The notes beneath the pieces are model-generated. The model had not been told where the DNA came from. It searched no databases and saw only the letters and a list, made by a program, of their open reading frames with translations. A stretch of 64,000 nucleotides of DNA from Mesorhizobium hawassense (GTDB lineage Bacteria; Pseudomonadota; Alphaproteobacteria; Rhizobiales; Rhizobiaceae): NCBI RefSeq assembly GCF_003289945.1, contig NZ_QMBP01000025.1:1-64000 (forward strand), in the 5' to 3' direction. The first letter of the stretch is position 1. Each line of letters opens with the position of its first letter. Positions 17,754 to 24,967 of this stretch are shown here, in pieces. The translations under genes and the position numbers were made by a program.

Positions 17754-17809
17754 AGTAGGAAGTAGGGAGTAGGGAGTAGGGAGTAGGGAGTAGGGAGTAG
17801 GGAGTAGGG
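17754..17809. repeat. 7-bp tandem repeat (AGTAGGG)n in the leader of the ABC-F gene
   Basis: Seven perfect copies of AGTAGGG at 17761-17809 preceded by one imperfect copy (AGTAGGA) at 17754-17760 and a further degenerate unit. Read on the minus strand it is a CCCTACT array ending about 14 bases before the ABC-F start codon. It occupies the position where promoter and ribosome-binding site are expected. Copy number is likely to vary between strains by slippage. Confidence 0.9.
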
Positions 17810-17915
17810 CCAATAAGCGAACGCGCGGGATAAGGGAACCCCTTATGCATCGCCCCTTGCCCAAATCCTGCCAAGTCGACCGTGTCGAGGGCAGCGGCTG
17901 GCGCCTCCCCGCACT

Positions 17916-17942
17916 GTACATTAGTACTAGTTACATTAGTAA
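17916..17942. promoter_or_regulatory. Pair of TACATTAGTA motifs upstream of the pilus genes
   Basis: GTACATTAGTAC at 17916-17927 and TTACATTAGTAA at 17931-17942 share the 10-base core TACATTAGTA and begin 15 bases apart, in an A+T-rich stretch about 95-120 bases upstream of the pilin start. The second 12-mer recurs exactly at 39961-39972 in front of a small gene. The outer bases of each motif are complementary (GTAC/GTAC and TTAC/GTAA), as in operator half-sites. The binding protein is unknown. Confidence 0.5.
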
Positions 17943-18035
17943 TTCTTAATTAACCATGCGCAGGCATATCTTTTACCAAACGAACGCCGGCCTGCTCATC
18001 AACCGCCTTCAACCCTAGGTCAAGGACTCTCGCCC

Positions 18036-18521
18036 ATGTGGAGGAAAACATCAGCATGCCTGGCTCTGCTGGCGCTCTTCTGCGGCGAAGCGCGCGCGAC
18101 GACCACGACCAGCTCGATGTCCGTCCAGATGACCATTACGGCATCCTGCACCATCACCAGCGCGGCGACGCTCAACTTCGGATCGTCGGGTGTCATCGCG
18201 GCCAATGTCGACCAGACATCGACGCTGCAGGTCCAGTGCACCAACACGACGCCTTACAATATCGGCCTGAACGCAGGCACCGGCTCTGGCGCGACCGTTG
18301 CCACGCGCAAAATGACCAACGGTGCTTCCACCATCAATTATACGCTCTACAGCGACAGTGGCAGGACGACCGTCTGGGGCAACACCGTCGGCACAGACAC
18401 GGTCTCGGCGACCGGCAATGGCTCGGCTCAAAGCTTCACCGTCTATGGTCGCGTGCCGTCGCAGACGACACCCGCTCCGGCGGTCTATACCGACACGGTG
18501 ACGGTGACGGTCACCTACTAG
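18036..18521 (+). CDS. Spore coat U (SCPU) domain major pilin, CsuA/B-like
   Basis: 161 residues: signal peptide ending ...GEARA, then one SCPU domain with two conserved Cys (ASCTIT and VQCTN) that likely form the intradomain disulfide, the GSGATVATRKM segment and a C-terminal beta strand ending VTVTVTY. SCPU proteins are the subunits of Csu-type (archaic) chaperone-usher pili, which mediate attachment and biofilm formation on surfaces. ATG 18036 is preceded by a weak SD. It is the first gene of the locus; chaperone (18672) and usher (19400) follow on the same strand. Confidence 0.88.
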   Translation: MWRKTSACLALLALFCGEARATTTTSSMSVQMTITASCTITSAATLNFGSSGVIAANVDQTSTLQVQCTNTTPYNIGLNAGTGSGATVATRKMTNGASTINYTLYSDSGRTTVWGNTVGTDTVSATGNGSAQSFTVYGRVPSQTTPAPAVYTDTVTVTVTY

Positions 18522-18671
18522 GCGCAAGCCAGCGTAGCCCGGCAACAGGGCCTTGCGTTCGGGTATCGCGTGTAAATCAACAATCTCTTGAGCAGACCAG
18601 CAATCCCGATCGACTGCTGAGCCGCTCCAGCAACCGAGGCCGCCCCAAGGCCTGCGGAGGAGAAATTGACT

Positions 18672-19403
18672 GTGGTGAAGTTGACTTCGGCGCTGGCGCT
18701 GGCGGCGGCGCTGCTCTTGGGATCATTGCCGGCGCGCGCGGACTCCCTTCAGGTGCAACCTGCCCTGGTCGACGTCGTTGCCCCCCAGGCTGCCTCGACG
18801 ATCACGCTGCATAATGCGGGATCTACCCCAAGCACCGTTCAGATCCGCGTCTTCCGCTGGTCGCAGTCGAACGGCGAGGAATCCCTCACCCCCACCGAGG
18901 ATGTCGTCGCCTCGCCGCCCGCGATCACGCTCGCCCCGGGTGCCGACTACGTCGCGCGAATCGTGCGCGTGACGAAACGGCCGGTGCCGGCCGAAGAGTC
19001 CTATCGTCTGCTCATCGACGAGTTGCCTGACGCGAGCCGCGCGCGCGGCGGTGTAGTGCGGTTGCTCGTGCGCTACTCCATACCGGTCTTCTTCGGCTCG
19101 CCTCAGCGAACGCAGCCGGCCGTCAGCTGGACGGTGTCGAAGCGGGACGGACGACTGATCGTTTCCGCCCACAACAGCGGCAGCACGCGCCTGCGCATCT
19201 CCGCGCTCTCGTTGCGGGATGCCGGCGGGCACAAGATTTCCTTCGGAAATGGCTTGGTCGGATATGCTCTCGGTAAGTCCACCATGCAGTGGACCGTGCC
19301 GGTCAAGGGGCGAAAATTCGCTACAAATGGATCGATCTCGGTTTCCGCGGAAGGCAACGAAGGTGCAATCAACGCGGTTGCCGCGGTTGATGGCGGGCCG
19401 TGA
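18672..19403 (+). CDS. Periplasmic pilus chaperone (CsuC/PapD-like)
   Basis: About 243 residues. Signal peptide ending PARA, then an N-terminal immunoglobulin-like domain with the chaperone patterns RVFRWSQ and the G1-strand region RLLVRYSIPVFF that donates a strand to pilins, then a second beta domain. It folds SCPU subunits in the periplasm and hands them to the usher. GGAGGAG at 18656-18662 is too close to the TTG at 18666, so GTG 18672 (9-base spacing) is the likelier start; GTG 18675 is also possible. Its stop TGA overlaps the usher start (GTGA), showing translational coupling. Confidence 0.87.
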   Translation: MVKLTSALALAAALLLGSLPARADSLQVQPALVDVVAPQAASTITLHNAGSTPSTVQIRVFRWSQSNGEESLTPTEDVVASPPAITLAPGADYVARIVRVTKRPVPAEESYRLLIDELPDASRARGGVVRLLVRYSIPVFFGSPQRTQPAVSWTVSKRDGRLIVSAHNSGSTRLRISALSLRDAGGHKISFGNGLVGYALGKSTMQWTVPVKGRKFATNGSISVSAEGNEGAINAVAAVDGGP

Positions 19404-21778
19404 GGGCGGCACGCCTCCTGGTATTTTCGATACTGGTCTGCACACTGGCACGGTTCGATCCCGCTGCCGCAGAAATGCAGCATTTTCAGCTTGAGGTCTT
19501 TGTCAACGGCGCCTCGACCAACCAGATCGCGGCGTTCACATCCACCGATGGACTGCATTTTGGAACCAGCCCGGATGAACTGCGCGCCCTGGGATTGGCC
19601 GTCGGCCAGGACAGGCCTGGCGATGCCATCGTCATGCTCGACACCGTTCAGGGCCTGGCCTATCGCTACGAGGAACGCGAGCAACGCATCTATCTGAGCA
19701 TCAATGAAGGCCTGCGCGGGACGATCAACTACGACGCGCGGCCCGATGGCGAGGCTCCGCCTCACGTGGAGACAGGCACGGGCGGCGTCCTCAACTACAA
19801 TCTCTTCGCTGCGTCTCGACAGGATGCGGACAAGACCGACTTCAGCTTCAGCGGCGTCTCCGCGACCCTCGACGCGCGGGCCTTCTCGCCGATCGGCACG
19901 CTCGGCCAGTCGGCGATCCTGCGGCTGGACCAGGACGGCCAAGCCGATGCGCTCAGGCTCGATACCACGTTCAGCTATTCGGACCCCGAAAGACTGCTCA
20001 CCTATCAGGCCGGCGACGCCATCACAGGCGGCTTCGCCTGGACGAGGCCGATCCGCATCGGCGGGCTTCAGTTGCGCCGCAATTTCGGGCTTCGCACCGA
20101 CCTGATCACCCAGCCGCTTGCCTCCGTCGGCGGCAGCGCGGCGGTTCCATCCACGGTGGACGTCTACGTCAACGATGCGAAAACCTATTCGCGCGAGGTC
20201 GGCCCCGGGCCATTTCAGATCACCGACATTCCGGTCACGACCGGCGGTGGAGAAGCGCGCGTCGTGCTGCGCGACGCGGCGGGTCACGAGACGCGCACGA
20301 CCGTGCCCTTCTATGCTTCACCCAACCTGCTGAGGCCGGGACTATCGGACTTTTCGCTGGAGGGCGGTCTCCCGCGCTTCGGCTACGGATCGACTTCGGA
20401 CGCCTATGCGCTCAACCAGCCGGTCGTGTCGGCAAGCCTGCGTAAGGGCATCTACGACTGGTTGACGCTGGAAGGCCATGCTGAGGCCTCCGGCCAAATG
20501 GTGAATGGCGGCGCCGGCCTGGTGACACGCACCGGCTCGCTTGGCGTCGCTTCGTTCGCCCTGTCCGGCAGCCATGGCGATACCGGCAACGGCGCACAGG
20601 CCTATGCTTCCTACGAAATGAGGCTAGGCGACATCAGCATCAATGCAAGCGCGCAGATGACGTTCGGGCACTATGACGATCTCGCTTCGGCGAGCAGCCG
20701 ACTTCGGGAGAAGGCGGGGGCCGATCACGCATTCTTCAGCCTTCTGGATTTCGACCCCGACGGATCCGTTGGGGATGGCCGACCGCAGAAGACGCTCAAC
20801 AGCATCTCGTTCGGCGTGCCTCTGCCGTCCGGCAACGGCAGCATAGGGGCAAGCTATATCGACCTGACACCCGCGACCGGCAACAGATCGCGGATCATAA
20901 CCGCCTCCTATTCACGGACGCTGCCCTTCGGCTATTTCAACGCCACCGCTTTCGCCGAGCTTTGCGGGGACCGGCATGTCGGCCTGTTCGGCGCATTGTC
21001 CGTCCCGATCGGCGGCGACGTGATGGCATCATCGGGGGTTTCCGCGGGCCGCGACGGCGTCGAGGCGCTCGCCGAAGTGAGCAAGCCGCTGGCTCAGGAA
21101 CCCGGCAGCATCGGCTGGCGGGCCAGCTTCAGCCAGAAATCCACCGAAGGCGCGGCAGCGGCATCCTACCGCTCATCCTACGGGCAGGCCGATGCCGCTG
21201 TCCTTCATTCCAGTTCCGGCACCACGGCGACCGCGCAGGTCGATGGCGCGATCGCGACGATGGGCTCAGGGGTGTTCCTGACCGATCGGATCGACGACAG
21301 CTTCGCCATCGTCGACACAGGCGTGCCCAATGTCGGCGTCTTATATGAAAATCGCCCCGTGGGGGTTACGGACGCGCATGGCCGGCTGCTGCTGCCGGGC
21401 CTGCGCTCCTATCAAAGGAACAAGATCGCCATCGGCACCGCCAACCTGCCAGTCGACGCCGAGGTCGCCACGACGCAGGACGTCGTGGCGCCGGCCGACC
21501 GCTCGGGGGTGCGCGTGGACTTCCGGGTCCGCACCAACATCAACGCCGCGGTGCTGGTCTTGTCGGGCTCGGACGGACAGCCGCTCGCGGTGGGATCGCA
21601 GATCAAGGTCAACGGCAATCGGGATTTCCTCGTCGGCTACGACGGACGTGCCTACGTGACAGGCCTTGCAGGCAGAAATACCCTCACGGCGGAGACTGCC
21701 CAAGGTTCATGCCAAGCGTCCTTCGCCTACCGATCAAGGACCAACGAACAGGTCGTCATTCCGGTCGTCTGCCGCTGA
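19400..21778 (+). CDS. Outer-membrane usher of Csu-type pilus (FimD/PapC family)
   Basis: 792 residues from a GTG that overlaps the chaperone stop. After a signal peptide ending PAAAE come the usher N-domain (FQLEVFVNG), a long beta-barrel region with a plug-like insert (SVGGSAAVPSTVDVYVND, GPGPFQITDIPV, RVVLRDAAG), and C-terminal beta domains including NVGVLYENRPVGVTDAHGRLLLPGL and a final VIPVVCR. The usher exports and polymerises SCPU subunits at the outer membrane. Length is typical of the CsuD branch. It ends 12 bases from the tip-subunit gene on the opposite strand. Confidence 0.93.
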   Translation: MRAARLLVFSILVCTLARFDPAAAEMQHFQLEVFVNGASTNQIAAFTSTDGLHFGTSPDELRALGLAVGQDRPGDAIVMLDTVQGLAYRYEEREQRIYLSINEGLRGTINYDARPDGEAPPHVETGTGGVLNYNLFAASRQDADKTDFSFSGVSATLDARAFSPIGTLGQSAILRLDQDGQADALRLDTTFSYSDPERLLTYQAGDAITGGFAWTRPIRIGGLQLRRNFGLRTDLITQPLASVGGSAAVPSTVDVYVNDAKTYSREVGPGPFQITDIPVTTGGGEARVVLRDAAGHETRTTVPFYASPNLLRPGLSDFSLEGGLPRFGYGSTSDAYALNQPVVSASLRKGIYDWLTLEGHAEASGQMVNGGAGLVTRTGSLGVASFALSGSHGDTGNGAQAYASYEMRLGDISINASAQMTFGHYDDLASASSRLREKAGADHAFFSLLDFDPDGSVGDGRPQKTLNSISFGVPLPSGNGSIGASYIDLTPATGNRSRIITASYSRTLPFGYFNATAFAELCGDRHVGLFGALSVPIGGDVMASSGVSAGRDGVEALAEVSKPLAQEPGSIGWRASFSQKSTEGAAAASYRSSYGQADAAVLHSSSGTTATAQVDGAIATMGSGVFLTDRIDDSFAIVDTGVPNVGVLYENRPVGVTDAHGRLLLPGLRSYQRNKIAIGTANLPVDAEVATTQDVVAPADRSGVRVDFRVRTNINAAVLVLSGSDGQPLAVGSQIKVNGNRDFLVGYDGRAYVTGLAGRNTLTAETAQGSCQASFAYRSRTNEQVVIPVVCR

Positions 21779-21790
21779 GGCGAGAAGCCG

Positions 21791-22828
21791 TCAGTAGGTG
21801 ACCGTCACGACGACGGTGTCGCTGTAGGCGCCGGGCGCGGGCGTCGTTTGCGCGGGGGCGCGCGCGTAAACGCTGTATACCTGGTCCAGACCCGAGCCGG
21901 TGCCGGCACTGGTGTCGGTCCCTATCGTATTGCCCCAGACGGTGGTGCGGGCGCTGTCGCTGTACAACGAATAGGTCACGGTCCTGGCGCCGCTCGTCAT
22001 CTTCCGGTTGGCCACCGTGGCGCCGGAACCCGAGCCAGCACCCAAGCCGATGGTATAGGGCGTCGAGTTGGTGCAGCGCACCGTGATCGAACCGGTCGTG
22101 TCGGCATTCGAGGCCAGGACGCCGACCGAACCGAAGTTGACACTGGAGGCGGAGACGGTGCAGTTGGCGTTGATCGTCGCGGTCCAGGCGGAGCCGGTTG
22201 ACGTGGTTTGCCGTGTGCCCGTCGGACAAGCGGGAGTGGATCCGGTCTTATAGTCATAGCCGGCAGCCGGCGCGGTGGTCATGGTCCAGGAATACGATCC
22301 GGGTCCCGAGGTGGTCTGGTTGGCGAACACCCTGCCGTATACCGTCATGGTGACGCCGGCGCTTCCCGAGGAACCCAGGTTGAGATCGTAGGTAGTACCG
22401 GCGGGAAAGAGACTATAGGCCGTTGTCGCCAGGCCCCAGGATCCCCATACCGTCGTCCGCGACGAGTCGCTGTAGAGTTCGTGCACCAGTCGATCGGAAC
22501 CGGACGCCAACCTTCGATTGCCAGCCGTGTTCGTCTGGCCGGGCGAGAGCTCGACGCATAGTCGCACGGTCTTGTTGTTCGTCCCGGTGCAGTTGACGGA
22601 GAAGGTCGCCGTCGTGTCGACCGAGCTGCCGCTCAGAATGTCGACCGTGCCGTACGATCCGCTGGCCGCCGAAATCGAACAGCTCTGGGAGCGGGCGTCT
22701 TGCATGCCGAAGGCGAACAGCAACACGAGCATGAGCGCCACCCGCTCGACCCCGCGTGCAAGCGGAACGGTCCAATCAAGCCGGCGGCTTTTCGACCTGC
22801 GCGTCTCGAATGTTTGCTCCCTGCCCAT
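21791..22828 (-). CDS. Two-domain SCPU protein, probable pilus tip subunit (CsuE-like)
   Basis: 345 residues: an Arg-rich leader and hydrophobic segment ending DARSQS (signal peptide), then two spore coat U domains. The first (about 50-200) is divergent and has two Cys; the second (about 225-345) closely resembles the single-domain pilin at 18036 (GSGATVANRKM, YSLYSDSARTTVWGNT, ending VVVTVTY). In Csu systems a two-domain subunit caps the fibre and contacts the surface, and that is the likely role. Unusually the gene is on the minus strand, convergent with the usher, so it needs its own promoter. Confidence 0.85.
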   Translation of the reverse strand: MGREQTFETRRSKSRRLDWTVPLARGVERVALMLVLLFAFGMQDARSQSCSISAASGSYGTVDILSGSSVDTTATFSVNCTGTNNKTVRLCVELSPGQTNTAGNRRLASGSDRLVHELYSDSSRTTVWGSWGLATTAYSLFPAGTTYDLNLGSSGSAGVTMTVYGRVFANQTTSGPGSYSWTMTTAPAAGYDYKTGSTPACPTGTRQTTSTGSAWTATINANCTVSASSVNFGSVGVLASNADTTGSITVRCTNSTPYTIGLGAGSGSGATVANRKMTSGARTVTYSLYSDSARTTVWGNTIGTDTSAGTGSGLDQVYSVYARAPAQTTPAPGAYSDTVVVTVTY

Positions 22829-22952
22829 CGAGCTTGCCTATCACAGCATCCCGCAGGGCAGAATGGGATATCGCGCCAATTCAGGAGGAAGTTCGATTGG
22901 CCCGGATATCGCGAGAAGAGTTGGCCACTTTGGACAGGGGCGGCGCCGCGCC

Positions 22953-23696
22953 TTACTTCGCGTCGTGGAAGATGATGCCCACCGTATGCCGCTGTCCGGA
23001 GCGCAGCCGGCTGACGCCGTGCCGAAGGTTCACCCGGTAGTACCCCTTGGTGCCCTGCACCGGCCGGTTGTGCACGGCGAAGACCACCGCGTCGCCGCGT
23101 TTCAGCGGCACCACTTCCGCCCGGCTTTGCATGCGCGGGCGCTGTTCGGTGAGCACGAATTCGCCGCCGGTGAAATCCTCGCCGGGCTCGGACAACAGGA
23201 TCGCCACCTGCAGCGGAAAGGCGAGCGCGCCGTATAGGTCCTGGTGCAGGCAGTTGAAGTCGCCGGGAGCGTATTGCAACAGAAGCGGCGTCGGCCTGGT
23301 CTGGCCCTCATCGTGGCAGCGCTTCAGGAAGGCGGCGTGGTCGGCCGGATAGCGAAGCGCCACGCCCATCTTCTCGTTCCAGTCGTTGGCGACCGTGGCG
23401 AGACGCGGATAGAGGGCTGAGCGCAGCCCCTCGATGAGGTCCGGCAGCGGGTACTTGAAATAGCGATATTCGCCTTTGCCGAAGCCGTGGCGGGCCATGA
23501 TCACATGGCTGCGGAAATGTTCTTCGTTCGGATAGAGGCCGGCGATCTCGGCGCATTCTTCCGCCGACAACAGGCCGGGCATGACGGCGCAGCCGTGGGC
23601 ATTTAGCTCGGAGACGATGCCGCGCCAATCCTGCGCCGCGACGCGGGATTCGGCCGAGCGGCCGGCGCGTTTGGTGTTCAGGGAATGGATGGTCAT
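22953..23696 (-). CDS. 2-oxoglutarate/Fe(II)-dependent oxygenase
   Basis: 247 residues with the prolyl-4-hydroxylase-type double-stranded beta-helix signature. The iron ligands are probably His and Asp of HQDLYG and the distal His in NLRHGVSRLRSG; the downstream Arg of GQRHTVGIIFHDAK would bind 2-oxoglutarate. It is soluble and cytoplasmic, and the substrate (protein, nucleic acid or small molecule) is unknown. ATG 23696 follows AAGGAG. It lies between the pilus tip gene and a CMD-like protein on the same strand, with no strong sign of operon linkage. Confidence 0.85.
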   Translation of the reverse strand: MTIHSLNTKRAGRSAESRVAAQDWRGIVSELNAHGCAVMPGLLSAEECAEIAGLYPNEEHFRSHVIMARHGFGKGEYRYFKYPLPDLIEGLRSALYPRLATVANDWNEKMGVALRYPADHAAFLKRCHDEGQTRPTPLLLQYAPGDFNCLHQDLYGALAFPLQVAILLSEPGEDFTGGEFVLTEQRPRMQSRAEVVPLKRGDAVVFAVHNRPVQGTKGYYRVNLRHGVSRLRSGQRHTVGIIFHDAK

Positions 23697-23777
23697 GGGT
23701 TCGCTCCTTGCTCGCCACCAAGGTGGGGCGGAAGCGATGCGGGAGCCACCCGATTTACGACAAGATGGCGAGGCGCC

Positions 23778-24302
23778 TCACCGCCTCCTATACCCCTCCA
23801 GCTCCGGATCGAGATCCACCTTCACCGCGTTGGCGAACACGCATGTCGCCACCATGATGCCGGCGAAGGCGGTGAGGTTGACCAGCAGCGTCTCGTCGTA
23901 GCGCGCCTTGAGCGCGGCCCAGATTTCGTCTGGAACGGCATTGGCATCGGCCGTGACCGCCTTGCCGAACTTCATCAGCAGCGCTTCGTCGGTCGTCGGC
24001 GCGATCGCTTCGGGATCGAGGCCGTTGTCGATCAGCGCGCGGCGGAAGAAGGTCACCGGGATCTCGGCGCGCATCGTCTCGGCGATCGCCTTCGAGAACA
24101 GCCAGATGGCGCGGTCGTCGAGCGCGGGCCTGAGCAGGTCGCGTAGCGTGAACCATTCGGCATAGATGCGGTGAGCGGCCGGCGAATGCAGCAGGATGCG
24201 CTTCATGTTGGTCATGCGGCCGCGCAGCTTAAGCTCGCGGTCGTGCTCGGCGCGGATGTCTTCGGAGGCGGTCGCGTAGTCGATCGCGGAGAGATGCGCC
24301 AT
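23778..24302 (-). CDS. Carboxymuconolactone-decarboxylase-like protein
   Basis: 174 residues, all-helical, with HSPAAHRIYAEWFTLRDLL and a C-terminal ATCVFANAVKVDLDPEL resembling the CMD/AhpD fold. The CxxC redox pair of AhpD peroxidases is missing, so peroxidase activity is not indicated. The preceding OsmC gene ends at 24308. A GTG at 24311 overlaps that stop (GTGA), but ATG 24302 has GGGGTGA upstream and matches the usual start. Co-transcription with the OsmC gene points to a shared redox or stress context; function unknown. Confidence 0.75.
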   Translation of the reverse strand: MAHLSAIDYATASEDIRAEHDRELKLRGRMTNMKRILLHSPAAHRIYAEWFTLRDLLRPALDDRAIWLFSKAIAETMRAEIPVTFFRRALIDNGLDPEAIAPTTDEALLMKFGKAVTADANAVPDEIWAALKARYDETLLVNLTAFAGIMVATCVFANAVKVDLDPELEGYRRR

Positions 24303-24307
24303 CGCGA

Positions 24308-24730
24308 TCACCCCAGCGTTGCGTGCAGCGCCGGCGCGCCGCGCAGCGTGTTGGAAACGGTGCAGATGTCCTCGGCGTTGGCGAGGATTTGCTGCTTCGT
24401 CGCGGCGTCGAGATCGCCGGTGATTTCCAGTTTGATGTTGAATGCCTCGACGCGCGAGGGCTCGTCCTTCGCCTTCTCGCCGCCGACATCCGCCCTCACC
24501 TCGCCCAGCCGGTCGGCGACGCCGAGGCGGTTGGCGGCGATGCGGGCGCTGAGCACCATGCAGGCGGCGAGCGACGCATAGAGCAGATCGAGTGGATTGA
24601 AGCCGGGCGCGCTGACCTGCGTGACCACATTGACGGTGCCGCCGGTTGGGGTGGTGATCACGGGCAGGCCGCCCGGCGGCAAGACGGCGAGCGCGCCTGT
24701 GGCCCGGGTCCTCACCTTAAGCTCGCTCAT
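24308..24730 (-). CDS. OsmC/Ohr-family protein
   Basis: 140 residues. The two redox cysteines of the OsmC family are visible: one in SLAACMVLSAR and one in EDICTVSNTL. OsmC proteins reduce organic hydroperoxides using the reactive Cys pair; this one is nearer the OsmC-like branch than true Ohr. The open frame extends to 24910, but ATG 24730 with AAAGGACA upstream gives the normal family start. It is followed by the CMD-like gene within six bases and is divergent from the GGDEF-EAL gene. Confidence 0.85.
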   Translation of the reverse strand: MSELKVRTRATGALAVLPPGGLPVITTPTGGTVNVVTQVSAPGFNPLDLLYASLAACMVLSARIAANRLGVADRLGEVRADVGGEKAKDEPSRVEAFNIKLEITGDLDAATKQQILANAEDICTVSNTLRGAPALHATLG

Positions 24731-24967
24731 CAAATGTCCTTTCGGCCACACTGCAAGAATCGAGGTTGCGGGCACCGATGGGTGTCCTGTCGGCACGCTA
24801 TCGATCTCTCCGCGCAAGATCGACCAGTTTCGTTTTCTGGCCCAGCAAGTCCCAGCCCGCGAGACGGCATCGATCCTCGTCACCTCGCGACGGAAGGCGA
24901 GGTCAAACATTTAGAAATTCCTAAACCTGGAAATGCTATGCGTTCCAGGTTCATATTGGGGCCTCGG

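Noticed and set aside
17754..17809. AGTAGGG array read as CRISPR or telomere-like
   Set aside because: Units are 7 bases without spacers and no cas genes are present; it is a simple tandem repeat.
24323..24967. Extended N-terminus of the GGDEF-EAL protein
   Set aside because: The extension overlaps the divergent OsmC gene and its promoter; the membrane segment starts at 24968.
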